NCBI GenBank assembly: GCA_024347235.1
Contig: AP025283.1
Location: 1,550,001 to 1,614,000, forward strand
Direction of reading: 5' to 3'
Length of the DNA: 64,000 nt
From: Aliamphritea spongicola
GTDB lineage: Bacteria; Pseudomonadota; Gammaproteobacteria; Pseudomonadales; Balneatricaceae
The notes below the pieces were generated by a model that ran no database searches, was not told the origin of the DNA, and worked only from the letters and a program-made list of their open reading frames with translations. Every line of letters starts with the position of its first letter. The first letter of the stretch is position 1. Of this stretch, positions 1-9,595 are shown one piece after another. Position numbers and translations under genes: made by a program.

Positions 1-140
1 GTCTTACAGTTATCCCGCAGCCAGTAATAGTTGAAGTAGGCCTGCTCGCCCTGAATGTTAACTGTTAAACCATTTTGCTGCAGTTGAACCGCAGCGCTGC
101 CCGGCATTTGAATATGCGTTTCAGCAGAGGTGTTAAGCAT
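1..140 (-). CDS. gamma-butyrobetaine hydroxylase-like / TauD-family dioxygenase, N-terminal fragment
   Basis: The minus strand opens at an ATG at 140 and runs off the window edge, so only about 46 residues are visible. The segment ends in YYWLRDNC, which matches the N-terminal domain of gamma-butyrobetaine hydroxylase and related Fe(II)/2-oxoglutarate dioxygenases (the WLRDNC region, known to bind zinc in that family). The catalytic His-Asp-His part lies outside the window. It is divergent from the TetR gene, which may control it. The family call rests on this one motif, so the exact substrate (butyrobetaine, trimethyllysine or other) is open. Confidence 0.6.
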   Translation of the reverse strand, partial: MLNTSAETHIQMPGSAAVQLQQNGLTVNIQGEQAYFNYYWLRDNCK

Positions 141-239
141 GACTGTATTCCGAAGTATTTTGTGGCGTTTTTGGCAAAGCATTGCCGGTTAGTTTTTATA
201 TTATCACCGTAATGTAAAAGAGTGGTGTATAGTCTGTCA

Positions 240-830
240 ATGCCTAAAATAGTCGATCATCAACAACGCCGTGACGCCATTGCTAAAGCGGCCAGCAAAG
301 TCATTGCCCACCGGGGACTGGAAGCAACCAAACTGACTGATATCGGTCGGGAAGCAGGGGTCACCACCGGGGCAATTCGCCATTATTTTGAAGACAAGGA
401 AGCGGTGCTGATCGCCGCACTGGAATACGCTTATACCAGCAGTGTTGAACGCATGCTGATACAGGCTGAACAGCAGCCTTATCAGTTTGACCGGGTGTTA
501 CTGCAGGTCTTGCCTACGGACGCCGAAGGGCGGGGTATGGTATCTGCCTGGCTGATCTTCTGGGGGCGTTCGCTGACCGAACCGCGGCTGGCGGAACACC
601 AGATTGGTGTACACAACCGCTGGATTGAACTGGTTCAGCAGCAACTGGCTATTCATTGTCAGCAGCACGGAATAGAGCTGACAGAACCGCCACTGGATGT
701 TGCCGAGGCCTTGACGGCGCAGATCAATGGTCTGATGATTCGTACCCTGATCGCCCCGGACGACTGGTCGGCACTGCGCTTACATAAATTACTCAGTGAT
801 TATCTGCGCCAGTCGGGGTTAATGCCTTAG
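240..830 (+). CDS. TetR family transcriptional regulator
   Basis: About 196 residues. The N-terminal helix-turn-helix region is clear: the stretch around residues 12-55 contains IGREAGVTTGAIRHYFEDKE, the TetR DNA-recognition pattern, followed by a helical ligand-binding domain. The ATG at 240 (protein starting MPKIVDHQQRR) is preferred because this is the usual family start; an in-frame GTG at 222 would add six residues. It sits back to back with the dioxygenase fragment at the window start, so local repression of that gene is the natural guess. The ligand is unknown; overall length resembles BetI-type regulators. Confidence 0.85.
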   Translation: MPKIVDHQQRRDAIAKAASKVIAHRGLEATKLTDIGREAGVTTGAIRHYFEDKEAVLIAALEYAYTSSVERMLIQAEQQPYQFDRVLLQVLPTDAEGRGMVSAWLIFWGRSLTEPRLAEHQIGVHNRWIELVQQQLAIHCQQHGIELTEPPLDVAEALTAQINGLMIRTLIAPDDWSALRLHKLLSDYLRQSGLMP

Positions 831-869
831 CTCTGGAAACAGGGCTCCCGTTGTGAGTGTTGTTAATCA

Positions 870-1391
870 ATGAAGAAAGCCTCTGCCCGTGTTGGCCTGA
901 CGAACCCTAAATCCCCGACAAACGTGGGCGCTGTAATGCGTGCCGCCGGCTGTTTTGAAGCCGACGGGGTGTATTACACCGGTAGCCGTTATGACCGTGC
1001 TGCCCAGTTTCATACCGATACCAAGTCTGCCAGCCAGCGAATTCCGCTGACCGGCGTTGATTGCTTACTGGATGTATTACCGGAGCTGGATAACGATACG
1101 CAGCTGGTTTGTATCGATCTGGTGGAAGGTGCTACGTCGCTGGCAGAGTTTGAACATCCGGAAAAAGCCTTCTATATATTCGGACCGGAAGATGGCAGCC
1201 TGAGTCAGGCAGTCGTAGACCGGGCGGATGCCGCGGTTTATATTCCTACTGTCGGTTGCCTGAATCTGGCGGCCACTGTTAATGTCGTACTCTATGACCG
1301 GCAGGCAAAGCTTGGTGCGGCACAGTCCGGCGATGCGCTGATTCGCAGCAGCCGCGACCGCAATAACAGTGTGAGCTTTCAGGCCGGCTGA
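870..1391 (+). CDS. TrmH/SpoU-family RNA methyltransferase
   Basis: 173 residues, intact. The protein has the SpoU layout: motif 1 near the start (LTNPKSPTNVGAVMRAAGCF), motif 2 around IFGPEDGSLS, and motif 3 near the end (IPTVGCLNLAATVNVVLYD), which together form the knotted SAM-binding fold. Such enzymes 2'-O-methylate ribose in tRNA or rRNA; the small size without an N-terminal extension is like TrmL, but the target nucleotide cannot be told from sequence alone. It lies between the TetR gene and a DUF2252 gene on the same strand. Confidence 0.85.
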   Translation: MKKASARVGLTNPKSPTNVGAVMRAAGCFEADGVYYTGSRYDRAAQFHTDTKSASQRIPLTGVDCLLDVLPELDNDTQLVCIDLVEGATSLAEFEHPEKAFYIFGPEDGSLSQAVVDRADAAVYIPTVGCLNLAATVNVVLYDRQAKLGAAQSGDALIRSSRDRNNSVSFQAG

Positions 1392-1444
1392 TACTGCACA
1401 AAGGTTAAGTAACCCCTTCACGGGCACTGATCAATGGAACGAAT

Positions 1445-2792
1445 ATGACTGTAGCTGAGAACCGTGCCGCATGGCTTGAAACCGAATTAACCCGGGTAGA
1501 CGGACAGTCTCCCCGCGATGGCGACCAGGCCCCTTTGGGTAAACATCTGAAAATGGCCGGCAATCCCTTTGTGTTTTTACGGGGCGCTGCGCAGTTGTTC
1601 TACGCGGATATTCAGGCCGGTTATCTGCAGCTGCCTGAAGCACTATATACCCTGCCGAAAACCCGCATCATGGGGGATTGTCATACCTCTAACTTTGGCT
1701 TTTCACGGAAGAAGGTTCCCACGGGGACCGGGTCGTATTTGCCCCGAATGACTTTGATGATGCCTGTGTCGGGCACGCTGTCTGGGATATGGCCCGCTTT
1801 GCAGTGAGCCTGGTGTTATGTGCTGATTATTGCCGGGGCCTCTCGAAAGGGAGTTTCCTCAGGTACCGGGTGAAAAGGATTATGCAGGTAAAGCCCGGGT
1901 GAAAGCAGATGCCGCTGAAAAGGCAATTCGCCGGTTTTGGAAGGTTATCAGCAGCGCTGTGAGATGCTGATTGCCAGCCCGGATTATCATCAGCAGGTAG
2001 TTACCGATTTTCCGGACGATCATATCCTCAGTAAACCGTTCGCCAAAGCCCGGAACAGAGCGGCTGGCGGTGCGGATTTTTTATCAAAAGTTCGCTGGCC
2101 AAGGCGGTGGATGTGGACGCTGCAACGCTGCGCTTCCGTGACCGGGCAGATAAGTTTCAGCGCTTAAGTGCAGAAACGTATCAGACGCTGGAACAGGCGT
2201 TCGCGCCGTATATGGATGATGCGGTGCTGAACATTGTTGCCCGTCTGGATGCGGGCACCGGCTCAGTCAATATGGGCCGTTATTACTTCCTGGTCGGCCC
2301 CGCGGATTATCAGGGGCAGCAGGATTTAAATCTGTGTCACATTGTTGAGGTGAAGCAGCAGCGTAAAGCCGCGCCGCTGTTTTACTTTGATGACCTTAGT
2401 CCGGTGAACCGCCTGAATCCTGCACATCTGACGCTGGAATGTCAGCGGCGGATGCAGCGTTTCCCGGATCTGGTATTGGATGAAGCGGAATATGAGGGAC
2501 AGCACTGGCTGGTGAGTTCCCGCCATCATGCCAAGGTAGGGCTGGACCCGGAAAATGTCGCACTGGGCAAAAGGCCCGTAAGGGCGGTTTTGAAGAATAT
2601 GCTGAAACCTGTGGCCATGCACTGGCACTGGCCCATGGCCGGGGTGACCGGCGATCAGTACGTTTTGAGCAGGCGGTTGCCGATGTACTGCCGGCCAATA
2701 CCGAAGCCTTTGTGCAGGCCTGTCTGCAATACGCACAACTGGTGCGGGAAGACTGGACGTTACTTAATCGGATGTTGGCCCGGGAGGTGTAA
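1445..2792 (+). CDS. DUF2252 family protein, interrupted by several frameshifts
   Basis: Joining reading frames gives one continuous protein of about 450 residues. N-terminal FLRGAAQLFYADI and IMGDCHTSNFGF, then NDFDDACVGHAVWDMARFAVS, match DUF2252, a family with a kinase-like (aminoglycoside phosphotransferase-like) fold in which HxxNFG and DFDD are active-site-like motifs. At least five shifts are needed, near 1703, 1860, 1937, 2095 and 2570; the first and last fall in short T and A runs. The last codons overlap the downstream start region. Function of the family is not known. I judge the breaks to be sequence errors, but real decay is possible here because five breaks occur in 1.3 kb. Confidence 0.7.
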
Positions 2793-3313
2793 ATGCTGGC
2801 AGAGAATTACCGCTTAATGGCTGAGTACAACCGCTGGATGAACAGCAAGCTGCTGGATGCCGCCGGGCAACTGACCCAGGCGGAGCTGAAACGGGACAGC
2901 GGCGCATTTTTAATTCAATTCTGGGCACGTTTAACCATCTGATGGTGGGAGACATTATCTGGCTGCAGCGTTTTGCTGAGCATCCCGCCGGAGAGCCTTT
3001 ACAGGGCGTCAGAGATATAAAACGGCCCGCAGCCCTGAGTCAGATGCTGCATGATAATCTTTCCTCACTGGCGCAACAGCGCCGCCAGCTGGACGTCATG
3101 ATCTGTGAATTCTGCAAACAGCTGACCGATGAAGATCTGGCGCATGAGCTGGAATACAAAAATACCAAAGGGGTCGCTTTCAGCCGCCGCTTTGCGTACC
3201 TGATGCAGCACTTTTTCAATCATCAGACCCATCACCGGGGCCAGCTGAGCACGCTGTTCAGCCAGCGGGGTGTGGACATCGGTGAAACAGATTTGCTGGG
3301 TGTAATGCCCTGA
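2793..3313 (+). CDS. DinB family protein (one frameshift)
   Basis: About 173 residues after restoring one T in the run at about 2909. The repaired protein begins MLAENYRLMAEYNRWMNSKL and ends with HHFFNHQTHHRGQ-like spacing (seen as FFNHQTHHRGQLSTLF), the HxxxHRGQ metal-binding signature of the DinB four-helix-bundle superfamily. The ATG directly follows the DUF2252 stop, so the two are probably co-transcribed. DinB proteins bind a divalent metal and some are thiol-dependent transferases; the reaction here is unknown. Confidence 0.75.
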
Positions 3314-3346
3314 GTTTTCATAACCGGGAATGACGGAGGTGATGCC

Positions 3347-3697
3347 GTGCAATACACAGGATCCTGCCACTGTGGCGATGTGAAGTTTGAATTTGAAGCA
3401 CCAGCGATTAGCGGCGGTTTGCAGTGTAACTGTTCCATCTGCAGCCGAAAGGGCGCGATTATGTCGGACTTTGTGCTCACTGCGGATCAGTTAAAAATCA
3501 CTGCAAAAGCTGATGCCCTGAGCCTGTATCAGTTCGGTACCATGGTTGGGAAACATTATTTCTGCAGCCGCTGTGGCATTTACCCCTTTCATGAAACCGT
3601 ACGGGTGCCCGGTTCTTACCGGCTCAACCTTAACTGTGTTGACGGTGTTGATGCCCGCAGCCTGCCGCTGCAGATGTTCGACGGTAAATCCCTGTGA
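3347..3697 (+). CDS. GFA-like (glutathione-dependent formaldehyde-activating enzyme/CENP-V fold) protein
   Basis: 116 residues, GTG start at 3347 preceded by a good GGAGG. Zinc-binding cysteines are arranged as in the GFA family: CHCG near residue 8, CNCSICSRKG near residue 28, and CSRCG near residue 77. GFA proteins are small single-domain Zn proteins; only a few have proven formaldehyde-glutathione activity, so function is stated at family level. Overlaps the next gene by four bases (GTGA), showing translational coupling. Confidence 0.85.
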   Translation: MQYTGSCHCGDVKFEFEAPAISGGLQCNCSICSRKGAIMSDFVLTADQLKITAKADALSLYQFGTMVGKHYFCSRCGIYPFHETVRVPGSYRLNLNCVDGVDARSLPLQMFDGKSL

Positions 3698-4159
3698 CGG
3701 CACCGGAAGGCGTAACCGTTATTCAGGCAGGCCCTGAGGATGCTGAAGACGTCGCCCGGCTGGTCAGTGCGCTGTTGCTGGAACTTGAGCCGGGTGCAGA
3801 GGTTGAACTCAGTGGCATGAATCTGCCAGAGCTGGCGAAGGATTTACTGGCTGATCAGCTTATGTATGCGTTCTTTGCCCGCGTTGCCGGGGAGTTAGTA
3901 GGAGTTATTACGCTGCACCGCTGTGCTGCTTTGTATGCCGGCGGGGTGTTTGGTGAAGTTTCTGAGCTGTATGTTGTACCTGGCTACCGTTCGATGAAAA
4001 TCGGCGAACAGTTGCTGGACAAAGCGATGGCCTTTGCAGCGGAGCAGGGTTGGCAACGGTTGGAAGTAGGTGCGCCGCCGCTGGCTGAATTTCCCCGGGC
4101 CCAGCAATTTTACGAAGCGAACGGGTTTATCTGTACCGGCCAGCGGTTACGCCGGCTGA
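3694..4159 (+). CDS. GNAT family N-acetyltransferase (3' end uncertain)
   Basis: GTG start overlapping the preceding stop. The acetyl-CoA fold is visible: a central LYVVPGYRSMKIGEQLL (motif A, R/QxxGxG/A variant) followed by FYEANGFICTG (motif B). In the given frame the reading continues through a strong terminator hairpin to 4395, into the antisense of the chemoreceptor gene, which is unlikely. GNAT proteins normally stop a few residues after GF..TG.RL, so I place the end at the TGA at 4157-4159, which needs a small indel between about 4130 and 4155. Substrate unknown. Confidence 0.65.
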
Positions 4160-4160
4160 T

Positions 4161-4187
4161 AAAAACCACCGCAGTGCGGTGGTTTTT
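4161..4187. terminator. bidirectional rho-independent terminator
   Basis: Perfect 12-bp stem (AAAAACCACCGC / GCGGTGGTTTTT) with an AGT loop, A-run on one side and T-run on the other. It lies between the convergent GNAT and chemoreceptor genes and can serve both. Confidence 0.9.
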
Positions 4188-4203
4188 ATGGCGGGATGCT
4201 GGT

Positions 4204-6207
4204 TTAACCGAGGTTAAACACGCTGGTGAGTTTCTGCTGACGTTCGGCAAGGCCGGACAGGGCTTCACTGCCCCGGGCGGTTTGCTGAGCATCGTGTGCA
4301 CCCTGTTCAGCCATGTCGGCGATGCGCTGTACGCTGGCGGAAATCTCCTGGCTGACCGATGTCTGCTCTTCGGCAGCTACCGCGATATGCTCTGACATAT
4401 TACGGATCTCAGATAGCTGGCCGACCATGTTCTCCAGAGAGTGTCTGGCCTGTTCGGTCTGATCAACACTGGACTGGGCTTCCTGACGACTGCTTTCCAT
4501 AATGGTGACGGCTTCTTTTGCCCGGGTTTGCAGCTTGTCGATCATCGCCTGAATATCTTCGGTGGAGTCCTTGGTGCGGCTGGCCAGGCTACGAACTTCA
4601 TCCGCCACTACCGCAAAGCCGCGGCCCTGTTCGCCGGCACGGGCGGCTTCGATGGCAGCGTTCAGCGCCAGCAGGTTGGTCTGGCCGGCAATGCCGTCAA
4701 TCACTTCAAGGATCTGGCCGATGTTGGCGGAGTCTTCATTAAGCTGAGTAATAACCGCTGAGGCACGGTCAATCTCATTAGCCAGGCCGTTAACCACGGT
4801 AATGTTTTGCTGCATCAGGGCACGGTTTTCACCGGCGGTCTGGTCAATGGCAGTAACCTGCTGCTGAGCCTGTTCTGCGCTCTGGGCCACTTCTTCAGCG
4901 GCGGCAGACATCTGGTGAATTGCAGTCGCCACCTGAGTAGTGTGCTGGTTCTGCTCATCCATCAGTTGATTAGTACGGTCACTGATGGTGGCAGCTTCCC
5001 GGGCGGATTCACTGATTTCACCGGAGGCGCTCTGAATGTCCCGGATAATGCTTTCCTGTTTGCTGGCCAGATCATTCACCCACTGAGACAGCTGACCGAA
5101 TTCATCTTTGCTGGTGATGCTCAGGCGCTGGCTGAGGTCACCGTCGGCAATGGTTTTCAGGATCGACATCACCCGGCTCAGCGGTGTACGGATGTTATGG
5201 CTTACCCAGATGGCAATGATGATGGCGATGATCACAGATGCAGCACTGATAATGATGCTGGCGGTCTGGCTCAGACTGACGGTTTCACGGGCATCCAGTG
5301 TGGCGGCATCCGCAAGGGCCTGCGAATCAGCCCGCAGTTGGTTAACGGTGTCGTTGGTGCTGTTGATGGTGGCAGAGATCTGCTCCAGCAAGGCGGTGAT
5401 CTGCAGTTTCAGTTCAACCCGTCGTTTGTGAACCTGAACAACCCCGTCCGGTGCAGTTGTGGCCTGCTGAATAATGGCCAGGGTTTCCAGCAGACTGTCG
5501 GCGGTTCCGCTACCGGAGGCTTTCAGCTTTTCCAGTCGGTCCTGCATGGCTTTCAGCCCGTAACCGGTGATATTGAATGAGCTTTCCAGCGGTTTGATAA
5601 CGCTCAGGTCTTCGCTTTTTAACAGCCGGCCGATGTCGCTGGTGACCGTTTGCAGGTTGCTGGTAAGAATCGGGCCGGCGTTCCGCTCAGCCAGATTTTC
5701 ACCGTATTCTGTCAGGTCGTTGATATCCACGGTGAAGAACTTCAGTTCGTCCAGCAGGTCACTTTCCAGCTGTTTAACTTCAGCGCCCAGTAACAGGTAC
5801 TGACGGTGGCTGCTCATGGCCTGTTGTGAACTGTTAAAGAATTCACTGGCCTGCGGGTCGATGACACTGATTGCTTCACTGACCTGCTGATACTGTTTAC
5901 CCAGATTCAGCAGGGCTTCCCGCTGGGTGTTATAGCTGGCCTGTTGTGTGTTCAGGGCGCTTTCCTGAGCGCTCAGGGTCTCTTCATTCTGGCTGCTCAT
6001 GAATTGCATCAGAGCTTTGTTGGCGGATAGCAGGGCTACCGCGATATCAGCACTGTGGGTGGCAATGGGGGCAATTTCACCGGTGGTGCGCTGAAACTGA
6101 GTATCAACGGCGTCAAGACTACGGTATGAGGTGGTGCTGATGACCAGCAGCAACAGAACAAGCAGCGCAAATCCGCCACCGATACGGTGGGTAACAGAGA
6201 GGTGCAT
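4204..6207 (-). CDS. methyl-accepting chemotaxis protein
   Basis: 667 residues, intact. N-terminal membrane segment at about residues 10-28, a long helical periplasmic sensing region, and a second membrane segment at about 318-336 ([17 protein letters not shown]), then HAMP and a cytoplasmic signalling domain. The hairpin tip is typical: [20 protein letters not shown] followed by [18 protein letters not shown], where CheA and CheW bind. No C-terminal CheR-tethering pentapeptide is seen. The ligand cannot be predicted. Single gene, with its promoter in the 6208-6436 gap and terminator shared with the GNAT gene. Confidence 0.95.
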   Translation of the reverse strand: MHLSVTHRIGGGFALLVLLLLVISTTSYRSLDAVDTQFQRTTGEIAPIATHSADIAVALLSANKALMQFMSSQNEETLSAQESALNTQQASYNTQREALLNLGKQYQQVSEAISVIDPQASEFFNSSQQAMSSHRQYLLLGAEVKQLESDLLDELKFFTVDINDLTEYGENLAERNAGPILTSNLQTVTSDIGRLLKSEDLSVIKPLESSFNITGYGLKAMQDRLEKLKASGSGTADSLLETLAIIQQATTAPDGVVQVHKRRVELKLQITALLEQISATINSTNDTVNQLRADSQALADAATLDARETVSLSQTASIIISAASVIIAIIIAIWVSHNIRTPLSRVMSILKTIADGDLSQRLSITSKDEFGQLSQWVNDLASKQESIIRDIQSASGEISESAREAATISDRTNQLMDEQNQHTTQVATAIHQMSAAAEEVAQSAEQAQQQVTAIDQTAGENRALMQQNITVVNGLANEIDRASAVITQLNEDSANIGQILEVIDGIAGQTNLLALNAAIEAARAGEQGRGFAVVADEVRSLASRTKDSTEDIQAMIDKLQTRAKEAVTIMESSRQEAQSSVDQTEQARHSLENMVGQLSEIRNMSEHIAVAAEEQTSVSQEISASVQRIADMAEQGAHDAQQTARGSEALSGLAERQQKLTSVFNLG

Positions 6208-6404
6208 AACAGCTCCTTAAAGCTTTTTATTGTTATGGGTGCAGGCACTGCTTCTTGTGAAAACACCGGCCTGTACGCAATCCATTGTTATGACGTTCCC
6301 TGTAATATTTACCGCTTTAGTATAAGGTTGTTAAATGATCATTTAATTAAAATAACCTCGCACTTTGGGTTTTGATTGCCCAATCTGGGTTTTTGGTCGT
6401 GAAT

Positions 6405-6422
6405 GGGCATGAAGTCATGCCC
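6405..6422 (-). terminator. possible terminator hairpin after nasA
   Basis: Perfect inverted repeat GGGCATGA-AG-TCATGCCC just downstream of the nasA stop on the minus strand; the U-tract is weak (CCAAAAACC follows a short distance later), so efficiency is uncertain. Confidence 0.4.
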
Positions 6423-6436
6423 GGTGTCGGCTGCGG

Positions 6437-9167
6437 TTAATCGGAAATTGCAGCCGGTTGGCGCTCATATGCGCTGACCAGTGCTTTAATTTCCGGCAGA
6501 CACGAGCCGCAGTTACTGCCACATTTAAGCTTGCCGGTTAACTCTTCAGTGCTGGTACAACCCTGCGCCAGGGCTTCCTGAATGCAGTTTTCCCCACCTG
6601 GAAACAGCTGCACAGAATTTTACCTTTGGGCTTTTCCGGGGTTGCGGGTCTGCCCGCCAGCAGCATCTGCCGTTCCTGTCCGGATTTTTGAGCTGTTGCC
6701 AGTTGCTGTTCAAGCCACTGATGATTGATACCCGGAGGGGTAGGGGCTGTAATAAAAACCACCCGGGGATAATCATCGCTGAAGCTGGCCAGGCGAAAGT
6801 GTTCTCCGTTGGCTGAGCTGACCGTGATCCGGTCGCTGTTAACAGACATGTTTTGTTCCAGCCAGCGGCTCCAGTCCTGTGGTTGTTGTGAACCGGCCAG
6901 CATATAGCGGTAGCCATGTTCGCAGGGGATTTTGCTCCAGTACTCGCAGGGCAGCTGTTCCGGTTCCTGACTGCATATCAGGGTGCCATACCAGGCGGCA
7001 TCGAAAGGTTCGATGCTGACCGCTGCTTGTTTCAGTTCAGGTTGCCCGGAAAGAGGGTCGCTATACGCAGGAAACAGGCTGCAGACGCTGGCCTGAGCGG
7101 CATACTGCCGGTTCCAGTGAATGGGCATGAATGCCTGTCCCGGTTGCTGATCATCATTCAGGTCTACTTTGACAATACAGTGGCCATAGCGGTTACTGAT
7201 GACTGCCAGTGAACGGTAACCCAGTTCAAGTGTGGCTGCATCGTCCGGGTGCAGGCTGATGAAAGGTTCGTCCGTGTGGGTCAGCAGTTGCGGGGCTTTG
7301 GCGGTCCGGGTCATGGTGTGCCACTGATCGCGGATCCGGCCAGTATTCAGCAGAAAAGGGAATTCTGCGGATACGCTGGCCTGTGGCATTTGTGGCGTGA
7401 TGCTGATCAGCCGCGCACGTTGACTGGCGGTAACAAAGCGGCCGCCGGTAAGCAGGCGCTTATTGTTGTCAGATAAGTTGTTTTCACAGGCGGCTTCGTC
7501 TGTCATGACGGGCCATTGGCGGGGGCTTAAGCTGTCGTACTCAGATTGACTCAGGCCAGCCAGTCCGCTGATGTTAAACAGCCGGTATTTTTCACTGGCA
7601 GCGTTTCTGAAACCGGACAGGGTCGCATGTTCACTGAATATTTCAGCCTGACTGCCAAAGCTGAAAGCGTCTGCGAAGCCCAGCCTGCAGGCGACATCAC
7701 AGATAATCTGCCAGTCGTGGCGGGCCTGTTCCGGCGGAGTTAAAAACTGGCGTTGGCGGGAGATTGTCCGTTCTGAGTTGGTGACTGTGCCATCTTTTTC
7801 ACCCCAGCCGGTGGCGGGCAGCAGCACGTTTGCGTAAACACCGGTATCGGTGTGTTCTATGCAGTCTGAGACGACGACCATCGGGCAGTTTTGCAGGGCT
7901 TCTTTGATCAGGTTGTTATCCGGCATGCTGACCGCCGGGTTGGTGCCCATTATCCAGATGGCTTTTATATCTCCCCGATGGACTGCACTGAACATGTCGA
8001 TTGCCTTAAGGCCTTCCCGGCGGGCAATGTTGCCGGTTTGCCAGAAGTCAGCCACCAGCTGAATTGCATCCGCATCAGAAAAATCAATGTGGGCGGCCAA
8101 CTGATTGGCCAGCCCGCCGACTTCTCTGCCGCCCATGGCGTTGGGCTGTCCGGTTACCGAAAAGGTGTCGCGCCGGGTTTACCAATTTTGCCCGTGGCCA
8201 GGTGGCAGTTAATGATGCTGTTTGCTTTATCCACACCGCTGCTGGACTGGTTAATGCCCTGGGAAAACAGGCTGACACAACGGGGAGTATCAGCAAACAG
8301 ACGATAAACCTGTTGTAAACGTGCTTCTGTCACGCCGCATTGTTTTGCAGTAGCGGCCAGGCTGGGAGCAGAGAGCATTGCCTGCTGCAGGCAGCTTTCA
8401 AATCCTTCTGTATGGTTGCTGATGTAGGCCTCATCGAGGGCGTCAGTACGTGCCAGGTAGGCCAGCAGGCTGTTGAAGAGGAAGCTGTCTGAGCCCGGTG
8501 TAATCGCCAGATGAATGTCAGCAATGTCGCAGGTAGCGGTTTTGCGGGGATCAATCACCACCACGGTCATGTCGGACGGGCTTTTTGGCCGCGACGATTC
8601 GCTGGTAGAGCACCGGATGTGTCCAGGCGGTGTTTGCACCGGTAATCAGCAGGAGGTTGGTTTGTTCAAGGTCTTCATAGCAGCCGGGCACGATGTCGGC
8701 ACCGAAAGCCCGTTTGTGAGCGGTAACCGCTGAGGCCATACACAGTCGTGAATTGGTATCTATGTTGGCAGAACCGATAAAGCCTTTCATCAGTTTGTTT
8801 GCGACGTAGTAGTCTTCGGTGAGTAACTGGCCGGACAGGTAAAAGCAACCGCGTCCGGGCCGTGCTCTTCGATAATCTGCCGGAACTGGCCGGCGACAAA
8901 TTCTGTCGCTGTGTTCCAGTCGGTATTCTGTCCGTTGATTTGCGGTGTCAGCAGGCGGCCCCGGTGATCCAGAGTGTCTGCCAGACTGGCACCCTTTACA
9001 CAGAGCCTGCCCCGGTTGGCCGGATGATCCTGGCTGCCACTGACCGACACCAGCGGAATTGAGTCGTCGCCGGGTAACGGGTCGTAGCTGGTGGCTGTCA
9101 CACCGCAGCCGACGCCACAGTAGGGGCAGGTGGTTTCAGTCTGGCGCGGCTGGCGGGCACAGTTCAT
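6437..9167 (-). CDS. nasA: assimilatory nitrate reductase, catalytic subunit (frameshifted)
   Basis: About 910 residues after repair. It starts MNCARQPRQTETTCPYCGVG: the 4Fe-4S cysteine motif of molybdopterin oxidoreductases. SRLCMASAV supplies the cysteine ligand of molybdenum, the middle and end hold the bis-MGD binding domains, and the C-terminus has a BFD-like [2Fe-2S] domain (CSCFQVGK ... CGSNCGSC), typical of proteobacterial NasA. It reduces nitrate to nitrite in the cytoplasm. Five or so single-base losses, near 8828 (T run), 8570, 8560, 8157 (T run) and 6605 (A run), break the frame; all conserved motifs survive. Strong ribosome site CAGGAG before the ATG. Last gene of the nitrate operon. 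Confidence 0.9.
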
Positions 9168-9219
9168 GGGTGTCTCCTGAGTATCAATGGGGGATCCTGC
9201 GTGGGGCTGTTGTGGCGGA

Positions 9220-9593
9220 TTACTGGCCGGGGGCGGCTACTTCAACCTGACCGTTGCGGATCCGGGCCGGCCAGCTGCGGATGTTGTGTTGCGCTTCGCT
9301 CAGGCAACGTCCGGTGCGTAAACAAAAGTGCTGTTTATATAACGGAGAGGCGACCACCAGTTCGTCACCGTGGGCAGCGATCAGCCCCGGGACAGGACAT
9401 TGGCTTTACCGATGGGGTCATAGTTATCCAGTGCATACACGGCGTTTTCGTCCGGCAGGTAGAAAATGGCTACCTGCTGTTGCCGGATTAGGGCGCAGAT
9501 GCCGGCATTGCCTACCAGTTCGGAGGCAGGGCATATGCTGTGCCAGTCCTGTGCGACTGCTTGCTGGGTAACGGGAGAGGATTGTTGAGACAT
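9220..9593 (-). CDS. nirD: nitrite reductase [NAD(P)H] small subunit
   Basis: About 124 residues after restoring one G in the run at about 9387. The N-terminal part (WHSICPASELVGNAGICALI, then VAIFYLPDENAVYALDNYDP) and the C-terminal part (LVVASPLYKQHFCLRTGRCL) match NirD, a Rieske-like fold lacking cluster-binding residues. It associates with NirB to reduce nitrite to ammonium. Tightly placed between nirB and nasA. Confidence 0.9.
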
Positions 9594-9595
9594 GT

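Noticed and set aside
4441..5580. Plus-strand open frames antisense to the chemoreceptor
   Set aside because: Composition mirrors the methyl-accepting protein; no ribosome site or family features.
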